Source of the DNA: Chrysochromulina tobinii
Lineage: Eukaryota; Haptophyta; Prymnesiales; Chrysochromulinaceae
Direction of reading: 5' to 3'
Length of the DNA stretch: 64,000 bases
Assembly: GCA_001275005.1 (NCBI GenBank)
Contig: JWZX01003352.1
Location: 1-64,000, forward strand
Shown: positions 39,008 through 51,684 of the stretch, piece after piece
How positions within the stretch are numbered: position 1 is the stretch's first letter
Layout of the letters: every line of letters begins with the position of its first letter
Translations under genes and position numbers: made by a program
The notes under the pieces: generated by a model
What the model saw: only the letters and a program-made list of their open reading frames with translations
Told to the model about the DNA's origin: nothing
Database searches by the model: none

Positions 39008-39780
39008 TTAAAGCCCGTGCTTCGCTCGCTCCTTCTCCACGTTGACGCCGAGCGTATCGAGCAGTCGGAGCGCGGCCGATGGATCGGAACACTGGAGACA
39101 CTTGCCAATCAGCTTCGCCTTCTCCGTCTGCACTTCCTGGCCCAGACCCACCAGGAGCAGGTTGACGTCGGGCCAGATGTGACGTGGCATCCAGCCCTCG
39201 ATGACCTTGCGCGTCTTCTCGGGCGTCTTGCTGCCCTGCGCGCCCGCCCAGCCGAGCTGGTTGCAGATGCGATGCACGTGCGTGTCCACCGAGATCCCCA
39301 CAGTCTCGTCAAAGGCGACCCTCATTAGGATGATTGCCATTTTAGGGCCAACGCCTGGGAGATCGAGCAGCGCGTCCATCGTGCGCGGTACCTCGCCCTC
39401 GTGCCGCTCGAGCAGCAGGCGCGTCGTCTCCTTGATGAAGCGCACCTTGTTGTTGTGGAAGCCGACCTGACGAATGTACTCGTGCAGCGTGTCATCCGTC
39501 ATCGCGCTAACTGACGTTACCGTTAAGCCTCCAGGCTGGTGCGCTCGCAGCTTCTTCATCGTGGCCATATTGATCGTGTCCTTGGTCTGGCTCGAGAGCA
39601 TCAGCGAGATGAGCGCCTGGTACGCGCGCTCGCTCGCGCTCACATCTCCGATCGCCGAGATCGCCTCGGTCCCCATCGAGTCGACCACCGCCGTGCGGTC
39701 GGCACGCAGCTCAACGATCAGGTCCCACGTGGACTGCCAGCCGGGCGGAGGAGCGATCGCGGCGGCGCTCGACTTGGAGG

Positions 39781-39821
<41 letters not shown>

Positions 39822-40105
39822 GCCGGCTCGGACGAGACCTCGCCGGCCGCCTTGCGGCTGCGCTTCTTTGGCTGCGGCTCGGTAGATTCTGCATCCGCCT
39901 CGGCAAGTTTGGTGGCTTTCGGTGGGCGGCCGCGCTTCTTCGGCTGCGCTTTGGGCGGGTCTGCCTCCGCCTTGGGCGAGCCTGCCTCCGCCTCGACCGA
40001 TTCGAGCCGCGCGACCACTGTCGAAAACTTGAGGGGTCGCCCTCTCCTACGCTCACCATCGCCTGTCATGCACATGGCCGCACTACCAATACGCGTGCGC
40101 ACCAT
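39008..40105 (-). CDS. Endonuclease III homologue (NTH1) lacking the full Fe-S motif
   Basis: This is a 365-residue bifunctional DNA glycosylase/AP lyase of base excision repair. I chose ATG 40105; the frame is open further upstream but without conservation. Residues 1-125 are a basic disordered tail with AT-hook-like KKRGRPPK and a poly-Ser run encoded by a TGC-repeat (plus strand 39786-39820). The HhH motif is LPGVGPKMAIIL, with the catalytic Lys in place, followed by the catalytic Asp in SVDTHVHRICNQLGW. The C-terminus, where NTH proteins carry four Cys ligands (CX6CX2CX5C), has only KCLQC in GQEVQTEKAKLIGKCLQCSD. The 4Fe-4S cluster is therefore probably lost. Confidence 0.85.
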
Positions 40106-40390
40106 CAGAGCTGCGGAGCGCGCTGGATGCAGGTGAGGGAGCGCACAGCAACGCGCTGCCACGGAGGCGAGCGCTGCGCAGAGGGCCCTGATGGTCGCCA
40201 ACAGCGTCGAGGAAGTGACGTTTCGTTTGCGGAAAGTTCCGGCCCCCGGTGTGTTTTGAACGGGGACGTTTACCGAGTAGCCTTTTGCCCCCTCACGGTG
40301 CTCGAGTGCTCCAAGTGGGGTAATGATTGAATTCGCAATTATTTTTGTCACGTTCGTGACACGATTTTTTCTGCCTCGAACATAGTCGCG

Positions 40391-43300
40391 ATGAATCCAG
40401 TCGCGGAGGCGGCTGGTCAGCTGCTTCACAACAGAGGTGGATCGATGCTGTTGTCTCAATTCATCGCGGATCTGTACGAAAAGATTCCTATAGCCGCGAA
40501 GGAGCAGATCGCCGCAGCCGGTGGGCCAAAGAAGTGGGCCAACACGTCAGGCTTCACAATTACTTATGGGCCCAAGCCAGGTATGGAGACCATCGCGAAA
40601 GCGGGGCATTCGACAGCACCGCCGCATCGCTGTAAGCGTGGAGTCGCGTCCTCGTCATGCTCCAGCGCAGCGCTCGCGGCTGCACCCAGGACCAGCAAGG
40701 CACCTACTGCTGCGGCTGGCAAAGCACCTGCCATGACTGATATGATCGACCCAGGGCGAGGTGCTCGGCCGGGCTTCTTCGATGCATGGCAGGTCTGCGA
40801 GTACTGCCGGAGCAAGGCGGTTGGCCGAACCGACACAGACGGCGTCTTCTACTGCAACAGCTGTTGGAAGAGCTGGAAGGATGTGGACGTCGAGCTGACT
40901 CTGACGGCCTCCGGCGGGGGCTCTGTTGGGCTGGTTCCTCCGGTCGCCGGCAGCGCGGTCGTCACTGCCACCGTGCCAACGGGGCCCATCAAGTCGTCCA
41001 GCTTGCAGCGCTCTCAGTCGTTCAACAGGAAAGAGAAGAAAGACGCCAAGACGCTGGAGGCAGCACCGCCTGCAAGTCGAGTCAACGAGCGTCCGCGCGA
41101 TCTAGAGCTTCGGCTCTCGCTCGACCGCCAAGCATCGCCTGCGGAGAAGGCGCGATACGCGAATCTAAACCCTGGTGGCGTGTTTGCATGCTTCAAGGAG
41201 ACCTTCGAGCTAGGTCCCAAACACTTCGGCACCATCACCTTTCACGCGGGCAACTTCAGTGTACCCCTGCGCTTGATCGACGACGCCGCAGAAAGGGCGA
41301 TCAAAGAGCTGACAGTGAGGCCGCGATGGCGGGTCAAGGGCACTGCGCTCTTCGTTCGCCAAGGGAGTGACAAGCAGGCGGCATCGCCTCGTGAACAGCA
41401 CACCATGCCGTCGCATGGCAGCGCCCGCCCGCCCGCCGCGGTTATCTCGGAAGACATTGCCAAGTTTTGGGCCCGACTGAAGACCGCGCTCGAAGGTGGC
41501 ATGAAGGTCGACGCGCTCAAGCTACACGAACCGCACAGCCGGCAGCTGTGGCTCGCATGCTGGAAGGCAGCGGCGGCTGGAGTGTCCGGAAGCGGCCACG
41601 ACGTGCTGCTCAAGGTGCTGCTCAAGGCAGCGGCCACGTCAAATCTAGCGCCGCCGCCGCTCGTGCGAGGCTGCGTCTTGATCCCTCAGCCCATGGGCCC
41701 ACACCTTTCCGCTGCGTAGTCATTCAGAGGGTGCCGGATCGAATCGCGCCCACGCAGGATGTTATGCAAGTACTCGGCCACTATGTCAACTTCGTCAAGA
41801 GCTCCGCGCGGAGCCACGAAGACGCTCTCGCAGCACTTGAGCTCGTGGCAGATGTCGTGTCCAGCCGCGTTATTGGGCGTGAGTCAACAGTTGACAGTCA
41901 CGAGGCCGTGATCGAGCAGCTCTCGAGCCTCACTGACGCGTTCATGAAGTTGGCTGGCGATGCACAGAACCGTTCTAACGCTCTGCGCGTAATGATGCGA
42001 GCCAACGCGGCTTCCTCGCGTTTCCTCGCATCGATCGACGCGTGCGAGGAGGCGGCGAAGCGTTTGGCCATTGACGGGCCCACTCGCTGTGTCGAGAGCG
42101 AAGATGGCCTGCACCAACCGTGGATGGGATGGGCTACTGAGCCGACCATCGGCTGGCTGATGGGAACAGACTGGCTTCACCCACCCGGGCTCTCCTCAGT
42201 CTATTCGGACCCTACAGCGTACTGCAAAGCCCTGCAGCAGCTGACCACTATGCTCACATTTTACTGGGGCGCGGGCGCAATTGCGCCGAGGTGCCGCCAT
42301 CAGCAGGTCGGTGGGGGCGATGCCAAGTGCTGTAATGAGCCACTGCTTCACCTCGCGAGAGGGCACGCGGAATGCACCGCGCGCCTTCCAAACGGTTCTC
42401 CCTGCCGCAGTCCGGCAATGTTCACCTGCCCGCGCGGAAATCACGCAGATCGTGTCTGCGCGCCATGCCTGAAGCGCTCACAGCTCGCTCTCATGGGCAG
42501 CCCAGGAGCGAAGTCATTCCCTTCCACCGACATCTATGACGCTGTCATCCAAGGAGAGCTTGTCCGGCGTGAGGGTCATGTGTACGTACTCTCGGAGCTA
42601 CGCTCACGCCGACCGCCTCGGGACGAACCGAACTGGCGAACAACCTATCGCCTCGCTTGCCCTGCTCTCGTCGCCATCTGCCGCCTGACAATATCCGGCG
42701 AGGCTTTGCTGCCCTCGACTCGCATGTTTTGGGCTGAAGTTGTAAACTTGGTGAGCGGGCCGGGCGCAGACGAGGCGCAAGCTCGAAAGTCTGGGCGTAT
42801 GGCCGTCAGGCTACTCGGCCGCTCCGACATCAGCGTGCTACCAAGGGCAGCAGATCTCAACGTCGGCACGCGCGTTTGTGTCATCGACCTTCGGGTCTTC
42901 GCGCCGGAGGTGGTGCCGGTCCTAGCGACGTTCGCTGACCCGCAACTGCCCGAGCAGTTCGGCCGCATGAGCTTTGTGCAGCGCCTCATCGGCCAGGGTG
43001 ATCCGCCGCAGCCCATGCTCATCGGGGACGCGACCTGTATACCAGAACGCATTGCCAACGCGATCAATAGGACAGAGATTCAGCTCGTGCAGCGCCTACC
43101 TGGCGAGGCTCGCGCTCGCATCATCGATCAGATCAGCTTGCTGGCCGCAAAAGCCACGCTGTACGGTACGCAGCTCGACGCCTTCTGCAATGCGCTTCAG
43201 TACTCGGTGCATTGCACGCAGGGGCCTCCAGGCACGGGCAAGAGTTACACAGGCGTGCAGCTCATCGCGGCACTAAACATCATGCGGCAAGCGCTCATAG

Positions 43301-46300
43301 CGCACGGCCAACCCGTTGGCCCGATCATTGTGCTGGCATACAAGAACCACGCACTCGATGAAATCCTTCTCGATGTCAAAAGTCACTCTGCGCTCAACTG
43401 CAACTTGCCCGGTAGTCTGATCCGCTGTGGCAAGTCGGAAGATGAGCGGCTTTGGAAGCACGCTGAGCACTTTTCTGCCGAGGAAAAAACTTGGGAGCAC
43501 GCGTTGACGGAGCGCCTGAACAGCCTCCGACAGATGCGAAACTTTGGTCGAGATCTTCAAGACTTGAGCTCGCATCTGATGGTGAATGTGCCCGCCCTCC
43601 AACACGGCAGCGTCGAGGCGAGGAGCCAGCTGCTAGTCTGGCGCCCAAGCAAGGTGAGTATCGTCGAGACGGCAGTGGGAGCACTGTGCATGAGCATTGA
43701 AGTCATGAGCGCAGTGCTTGAGGCGCGAGAGGATCACGATGCAAGCACTGAAGCGTCAGGAACACAGGGCGAGTCTTGGCCCGACAGCAAGACCGCATAC
43801 CGCTTACTGGAATCCGCATGCAAGGCGTCGACCTCTCAGACAATCAACCGCATACCAGTGCGGAAGCTGTTGGCGTGCATGGAAAGACTCAGGGCAGAAG
43901 CCGAGCACTGGATCCTTCCAGGCGAAATGTCTACAGCGTCGCTTCTCCAGGCTTGGCTCAGCGGCCTGGACCCTCCGCCACGATGTATTGCGATCGAGAG
44001 CTCTGAAACTCCGATGATGACGAATGTGCGGTGCTTCGGGATCGCATGCAAGCCAGGTGGCTTCTGCTTTGATCTTCATGCGTGCAGGTCAAGAGGTTGC
44101 GACGCGCAGCGCACTACCGAGCCCTCGCGAGGGCTTGTGCCCTTCTGTGAGAAGCACCGTTGCCAAGCCACAGACAACTGCCCCAAAGAACAGCTCAGCT
44201 CTGCGCTTTTCTGCGAGATTCACAGCTGCAGAGCTTGTGTGCATTTCCACAAGGAAAACGGCCAACCAATTTTGATGGCCGACCCTCACGCATGTGTCGC
44301 GCACCGTTGCAATGTTCAGGGCTGCATCAAGCTTCAGCATGGCCCAAACTGCCGGTACTGCAACGATCACGTGTGCGACGCTTGCCTTCGAAGCCACAGC
44401 ACGAGCGTCATGCCTAGAGTTCCGGGATCTAAGTTTTGCTCGCAGCATCAGTGTACAGCGCAGGGCTGCACGAACCTTCGAATCCAAAACACGAGCGCAC
44501 TTCAGACACTATGCGACGCCCACGCGTGCGTCGTCTGCACTGGCATCCGCAAGCCGCTCGACCCGCAGATGCCACGGGCGCGCTTGTGCTTTGAGCATCG
44601 CTGCCAGTATGTACACGCATTCATCGGTGATGAATCTTCCAGCAACCTGCCCTGTGCTCAGCAGCGGTGCGGTGGCTCTTTCTTCTGCGCGGATCACTCG
44701 TGTAAGATCTGCTTGCAGCTGCCCTCCGTAGTAGATGTGGGTGCAGCATTCGAACCGCCACCGCGCAACGTCTGTGTGAAGCATCGCCTGTGCAGTTTTC
44801 AATATAGCAGCGGAGCGCGCTGCGTGGACATCGCTGATGGCGAACACTACTGCAAGCTGCATGAGCTCGAGCTCTCGAAGCGCACCTGCAATTCGGTGGC
44901 CACCGACAGCCCTGCTTTTGAGCAGATCTGTCACGGCACGACCAAAAAGAATAAACCGTGCAGAACAAGGGGTAAGGCGCCGATAGGTAAGGCGTTTTAT
45001 TGCGCTGCGCACGCCGACCAGGCCCCTGAGTCGGAGTCCGAAGAGGAGAGCGAGCAGGACACAGAGTCCGAGGAGGAGAAGGAGGAGGCTCCTCAGACGG
45101 GCCACAGCGTTGAGCCGACTGGTTGGATGAAGAGCTTCTTTAGCCTCGGCGTATCCAGGCAGGAGGAACTCGACCTGGCTCTCGCCCTCTCTGCGTCTCT
45201 CACCAACAGCCATCCAATCTTGGCGCCACTTGAGCTGATGCCGCCGCTGCGGACCCCGCCACCAGAGCCAGACCCACCAGAGCTGCCGGTCAAGGACGAT
45301 CCTACGCAGCCGAGCTCATCCACCTCGCGCGTGCCGTCAGGTCTTTCCGTCGAAGCTTCGGAGGCGCCTTCTACCTCTGGCATTCTTGTAGCAGACCAAG
45401 ATCCCTTTGAAGCAACCTTGGAGGCTCATGACACTGATTTCAATCGAAGCACATATCTCGATCCGGATGAGCTCGATCTTGACGATTACGAGAGCTCCGC
45501 CTCGAACGAGGAGCAACAACGGCTACGAGAGGTACTCGGGGAGTGCGATGTGATCTCTGAAGCAGGCTCAGATGGAGCAGGCAGCTTCTCTTCCGTAAAT
45601 GTTCTCGAACCGGACTTGGACTTAAAGGGGACTGTGGAAGGGCAGCTGCTCGAAGAGCTTGCCAGTGCCGTTCTCGAGTGGTCGTGGAAGATGGCGGTCG
45701 ACCATCGGTGGCTAGCAGCATCGAGATTCGTTCAGAAGATGAGCGACATCGTCAACGTTCTGCGAGGTACGCTTGCCATCCGCTCACACTTCGTGCACAT
45801 GTTGAAGCGCTCACCTCCAGCTGCATGGTGTGTCTCTGTGTGGCAGATCAAGCAGAGCCTCTCCTCGATGAAGCGAGGCAGGGACGCGCTGAGGCGTCCG
45901 CCCAGACGTTCAAGAACGCCCAGATCATTGGTTCAACTGTCGTAGGAGCGGCGCGACGGCTCAGTGCACTGCGTGCCGCCGAGCCCTTTGCTGTAATAGT
46001 TGAGGAGGCGTGCGAGGTGATGGAGCCGACACTCATGTCGGTGCTCTCGGTGCCGTCGCTGCAGAAGCTCGAGCAGGTGGGTGACCACCGCCAGTTGCCC
46101 GCTTTCATTCAACAGTGCTGGTTCAACCTCGAGATGACCATGCCGGCGCTCAAGGTGTCGCTTTTTGAACGGCTCGTTACGGGCGGGCAGACATCTCGCG
46201 AGCGCCACGGCCATCGTGACGAAAGGGCGCGCTCCGTCGCGTCATTCGATGTGCTCGAGGAGCAGTGGCGCATGCGTCCCGCCATCTCCGACCTCACACG

Positions 46301-49300
46301 GGGTCATTATGCAGATTTGGTCTTGATCAAGGATCATGCGCGCACGGTCTCCCAGCGCATTGGCGACCGCGTCGTGGTGGCGACTTCGAGCGAGTCCCTG
46401 GAGCGAGATACATGGCACACTCGAGGTCGGCTTGTGCCCGGTATTGTGCCGCAGGTCTACTTCTGGGACCTACCAAACAATGCGGTTGGCAGGCCTGTGG
46501 CCGGCCTCTCCGCATGCAATTACGTCGAGGCAAATGCCATTGCTTCAGCCGTCAAGTACCTGGTCACCCTATGTGGCGTGCCGCCGTCGACCATCTCGAT
46601 CATCACACCGTACAAGGGGCAGCGGACGGCTATCATGAAGGCGCTTCAATCGAACGGAGCCCTTCCCAAGCCGACCTACCACGGCAAGGGCGGCAAGGGC
46701 GGCAAGGGCGGCAAGGGAGGCCGAAGCGGTGGCCGCGGCACCGGCGGCCGGGGAGGCGGCATTGATACGGACGAACAGATCACCGTGTCGACTGTGGATC
46801 GGTACCAGGGTGACGAGAACGACATTGTCTTCCTGTCGCTCGTGCGCACAACGCCCGGCAACCGTTTCGTCGGTCTCGTGAACCGCTTTATCGTCGCCAC
46901 GTCACGCGCGCGTATTGCCTTCTTTATCTTCGGCTCGACCGCAGCAGTTGAGAAGAGCAAGGAGAAGGGCGGTCGCGGGCTAGAGCACTGGTGTGGGATG
47001 CTGGATGGCCTGCGCGAGGGCAACGAGGATCTCGCTCAGGCATGCGAGCCGTGTGAGACCAGCCGCGGCGTGGGTAGCGCCTTCCCCATCTGCTGTCCGC
47101 GTCATCCGCAGACGCGCCGGGATATCACTTGTGTGTGCAGCGAGGCAAAGTGTCTGTTGGTGCACTTCCCAGGCCGTCACGTGCAGAATGACGGACCGCG
47201 GCGCGCTGAGGAAGACGAGTCGTTCTGCATGCTGCACTGTGAGCACAAGCTCGAGTGGTGCGGTCATCAGTGCGGCCTCCCTTGTCACTCTCCTATTCGT
47301 GCGAAGCACTCATCAGCAAGCAACTGCGTCCACGCGGTCAAAAGCCCGTGCGAGCTGCACGCCAACGTACAGCTGCGATGCGGCAAGCTCTACGACAGCG
47401 CTCGCGTGATTTACGGTCCGATCCCGATGAGCTTTCAAGAGGTACTTCAACCAACGAGATTCCGCTGCGAAGTTCAGGTGGAGCATCGACGTGCCGAGTG
47501 CTCTCATAGCATTCAGATGAACTGCTGGGAGCGACAGCGAGTGCTCGCAGGTACCGTTACGCTACCACCCTGCGAGGTTAAAGTCGCCGACTGGCATCAC
47601 CCGGCGTGCAACCATGTCACGAAGCAGCCCTCGTGCAGCGATCGACGCCGCTGGGAAGCCGAGCCGCCTGACTGTCAGCAGCTGACGACACTTACAAAGC
47701 CGTGCGGGTGCACTGCCAAGCTCAAGTGCTTTGAGCGTGGGCGCGAGGGGGCGACGAGGTGTGTTGAAGCTGTCACCATGTGTCGCCCAAGATGCTCCCA
47801 TCAGCTGTCGCTGCGATGCTTCGAGCGGAAGGCTTTTGGCGAGCTTTGGGAGAATGAGGACGCGGAGAGTGTGACGTGTGCGGAGGCCAAAGGCGAACCG
47901 GCGGTTGTGGTGCGCTTCGACCAGTTGTATGGCCGCTCGGAAGCGCAGCTCGCTAGACTCATTCCGAATGCGATGACACATGTGTCCGAGTGCAAAGTAC
48001 TCGTGACATACGTAATGCCATGTGGCCACCGTATTCCCAACGTGCCTTGTGCTACCGCGTTCCGCTGGGCCGACAAGTCGGACCCAGAGCAGCCACCGTG
48101 CTGCAACGAAATCGTGCGGTTCACGAGCCCCATCTGCGGCCACGAAGTCAAGGCGCCGTGCTGGGTCCAGGCTGACCAATCATGGAAAGACTTTCTAATC
48201 CACACCGGCGAGACCGACAGCTCTGGTGTGCGTATGCTGCCTGAGGGCTTTCTGCAAGAGCTCGATAGAAGGATCTCACGTGGTTCTCTCCCGCCGGCGA
48301 TCTTGAAGATCGCACGTGGCTGGTGCGAAAAGTACGTCACGGTGCGCCGCCATTGCACGCACGAGTCGCAGGTGCAGTGTAGCAGAGTCCTCTCGGTAGA
48401 TCGTCTGCCCAAGTGCACGGCGATGGTTCCACGACGTCTGGACGCTTGCGGCCACAATGTATCTGTCGAATGCCACCGCTCAAGTGACGAGCTGCCCGAG
48501 TGCCAGATGGTGGATAATACGCCTTTCTGGTTCGCGTGCAACAGGCACAGCACAACTCCCGGCAGCTGCTTCAAGCTGCGCCGAATAAAGCTCGAGGCAC
48601 CACTGTGTAACTCGGATGTACGATGCGCCCGGTATCGCTGCGGGCATAGCGCGATGCTCCCGTGCAAGCTCGAGGCGGGGGCAGTCGCAGCGCAGCCGGG
48701 CAAGCGCCTTGAGGAGGGCGCGAAAGTGCTGGCGGGCGTGCAGTAGTGCCCGGTTCCAGAGGGTGTGCCAGCGTGCGACGCGCTCGTTACTTTCTGTACC
48801 GAATGCGGCCATGAGAAGGACGTGCCGTGTAGCCTCGCGTTTCGATGGGCCGCCGCTCCTGAAGAGGTACCGCCGTGCGATTCGCTTGTCGAAACGTGCA
48901 GCCCTCTCTGCGGCCACTCCCTCAGTATGAGGTGCCATGACGCAAAAACGATGCCGGATCTTGCGCAAGCGCTCTGGGCTGCGGAGGCGAAGCCGTGGGG
49001 GCAGCAGCCGAAACAGTTCCTGAGGTTCGATGCCGATGATGCGTCAACCGAGACTATTGTCATCGATGAGGACACGCCACAGCCCACCGGACTCGACTCG
49101 CTCACTCCAAGGCAGCGCGGGCTGCTCCTGTGCAACAGTACCATCGCCATCAGCCGTCCGTGCGGGCACCAGCAGCAGGTACCGTGCATGGAGGCGCTCA
49201 AGAGGCTAACCACGGGCCAGTGCGAACACTTAGTGAGTGTTGCTTGCGAAGACTGCGGAACAGAATCACTCGAACCATGCCACAGAGCTATTGCAATTGA

Positions 49301-51602
49301 GTTGGGCACCGTCCAGCACATATGTCAACAGCTGATCACGAAGGTCTGCATGACTTGCTTCATCAACGAGCAGTCCGTTTCTTGCTCTGTGCGCCATACG
49401 AGCTGCGCACGCGAGGTGACGGCGCAGCTCGGTTGCGGTCATTCCATCAGCTGGCGCTGCGGCGAAGATGCCGATCCTCGCATCGATAACAGCCAGGCCT
49501 GCTCAGAATGCACGCTCTCACGGTGGATGCTCGAGGACAAGAGCCCGCATCTGACTGTCAGTCTTGACCAGCTGCGCGGTTTTGCCATGTCTGCTCTGCA
49601 CCCGCACCCCACTGTGGAACATAAACCGCTCGAACCATCTTTCAAGCCGCTTCTGAATTGGCACGAGGGCATGAGACGCGCGCAGCGCAAGATCGTGAGC
49701 ACATATGTTGACTTGATTCGGGCCAGCATCGAGAATGGTGAGATGTGGGACAGCGATCGAGCAGAGCCACCAGACCTCTCGGATCTTAAGAGCTACCAAC
49801 CAGTTTTCTGTCGCTTAAGGGCAGATCGAAAGGATGATGAACAGATTTTGTGTTTCTTTCAGCAGCAAGACACGCGATATGGCACGGGAGTTCAGATCTT
49901 GCCTCTGACAACTGACAATATGAAGGCGTACACCGCCGAGGAGGACCTCTCGCTTCGAATTTGTGTTGGTGTCGCGTTTGGATTCTCACCTCTCGTTGGC
50001 ACAGCGCCATTCAAGCAGGCACTAGCACCAGGTTCAAAATCCAAGGTCAAAAAGGGTGCTGCAAACGATAATCTAGTGAAGGCAAACAGACACGCGTTCA
50101 ATGCTCAGCAGCGCGGTTATGATTACGTCATCCCGTCTTCTGGTGACCAGAAAATGGACTCCTCGCGCATCTACTGGCTACCAGGCTCGGTGATTCCGCT
50201 CTCAATTGTGACGATCAGGATTCACCGCTCGTGTGCATCTTGCAAGAAGAGCAACTTTATCAGCACAGACGGCGCTCCTGGCATCGACACTGATGAGATG
50301 CTTTGTGATTTCTTGTGTCATAGCTGCCGACGTGACTGCTTCGTGTGCGTTAGGAGCTTCGCCGCAGCCGCGGGCCTTGAGTGTCGTGACAAGCACTTTG
50401 TTTGCCGTGCCTGCCTGCAGCGCCACTGCGCGCAACTGTGCTCACAGCCAGATCACTTCGCAGCGCATGCCGGTATCACCTGCCCTTTCACCACATGTGG
50501 CGAGTCGTTTGCGGAGAGCGTCCTCGCGAAATGCGTCGCACAGGCTACGATGGATGAGGTACTTAAGGCAAAGCAAGCAGGGCTTGAGCGGCAGTTCGAG
50601 GCGGTTACAAAGGCGCAGGAAGAACTGTATCGAGATCAGCTGCATCAGGCAGAGCGTCAGAAGGCCGAGGCGGAGAGAGCAGGGGCCAAGGCCACAAAGG
50701 AGCGTGATGAGCTTCGCATCGCCCGCGCCATGCCAGACTACTGGGAGAAGCGAATTGCGACCAGTTCGCTGGATGGCCTCGCCGCGATTGCCCTCGACCG
50801 CACTGGCCGCGACCGTAGCACTTGGGCCGCACTCGAGCGGCTGCTGCAGACCGACCCAGTGAAGCTGAAACAGAGCGGTGCCGATCGACGGGCCCCCGTC
50901 ACGCACGACCGGCTGGAGCTCGCGTGCGCGTGGCGCCTCGAGAACCCGTCGCTGTGGGAAAAGTATATGAGCGGCGTGCAGGGTGTGATGAACGACATGA
51001 AGCGCATCCGGCAGGGGCGAGTGGCATCCGCGGGCGGCGCGCCGCCCCTTACATGCCGCGTAGCGGACGCCTTACCCGGCGACCTGCGCGTGGACGTCAA
51101 TGAGGCCTTCCTGATGCACGGCACGAACGCCGGCGTGCTCATCAATATCCTCTCCACGGGCATGAACGAGCGCTTCGCCGGCACGGCCGCCGGAGCTGCA
51201 TACGGCGAGGGCTCCTACCTGGCCGAGGACGCGGGCAAGAATGACCAGTACACCAAGGTGGATCAGCAGTACGATGGGAGCTCGGAGCTGCACAAGCGGC
51301 TGTACGCGCATGGCGCGCGCCACCCGGGCATGGTCTTCTACATCCTCGTGTGCCGCGTGGCGCTCGGTCATCAAGTGCGCACGCAGGAGCATGGGCCGTT
51401 AGCAACGAGTTCCGATACGGGTCGACGCGTGTTCCCCATCTCGTTCCGCGAGCTCGATACGGTGGCCGGCGTCTCTCCACCCGTGCATCACCACTCGCTG
51501 CTTGCCGACGTCATCGGCATTGGCAGGCGCTACCGCGAGTACATCGTCTTCCACTCTGAGTACATCTACCCCGAGTACCTGCTGGCCTACCAGCGGTACT
51601 AG
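40391..51602 (+). CDS. Giant ZNFX1-type helicase / NFX1 zinc finger / RING-like / PARP fusion
   Basis: Inferred exons: 40391-41662, 41728-45766, 45847-51602, about 3,690 codons. Domains by residue: a possible LOTUS-like winged helix (1-75, weak); a CxxC...CxxC zinc site (about 135-160, CEYCRSKAVG...CNSC); helical region; SF1 helicase motif I GPPGTGKSY (about 922); a Cys/His array (about 1200-1500); a UIM-like EELDLALALSASL (about 1568); helicase motif II VIVEEACEV (about 1820), QVGDHRQLPAF, EEQWRMRPAI, a KGG/RGG run, TVDRYQGDENDIV and NRFIVATSRAR; NFX1-type fingers (about 2190-2980); RING-like CFVCVRSF...CRACLQRHC (about 3230-3335); coiled coil; PARP domain (about 3510 to end) with HGTNAG, GSYLAED and SEYIYPEYL, so the H-Y-E triad is present. 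ZNFX1 relatives are RNA helicases of silencing and antiviral sensing. An in-frame TAG lies at 48744; a 78-base intron 48684-48761 would remove it. Confidence 0.75.
41663..41727 (+). other. Giant gene intron 1 (inferred)
   Basis: 65 bases, GTGCGAG to ATTCAG, phase 0 on both sides. The upstream frame would otherwise stop at 41719. No direct repeat is visible at its borders, unlike the ABCF3 and ClpB introns. Confidence 0.6.
45767..45846 (+). other. Giant gene intron 2 (inferred)
   Basis: 80 bases, GTACGC to TGGCAG, phase 1. It joins IVNVLR to DQAEPLLDEARQGRAEA, leading into helicase motif II. The frame change between 45678 and 45945 requires it. Confidence 0.7.
48684..48761 (+). other. Possible short intron hiding an in-frame TAG
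   Basis: The frame is open from 45678 to 51602 except for TAG at 48744-48746. A phase-0 intron from GTCGCA (48684) to CCAGAG (48761), 78 bases, would remove it. That size fits the gene's other introns (65 and 80). The donor is weak; a GC donor at 48675 is a second option. Otherwise the TAG is a real stop, a read-through codon or an error. Confidence 0.35.
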
Positions 51603-51684
51603 TGCAACCTTGGGCCGATGGCATGAGTGTGGCGAGTGAGTGTGGGCGCGCTAGAGTGACTGTGCAGTGTCTGGAACGCTGATC

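Noticed and set aside
39474-40330. Plus-strand frames of 220 and 263 residues
   Set aside because: Antisense of endonuclease III; their Leu/Ala runs come from the TGC triplet repeat.
47801-49321. 506-residue minus-strand frame
   Set aside because: Antisense to NFX1-type fingers of the giant gene; its many Ser, His and Trp residues are a reading-frame effect.
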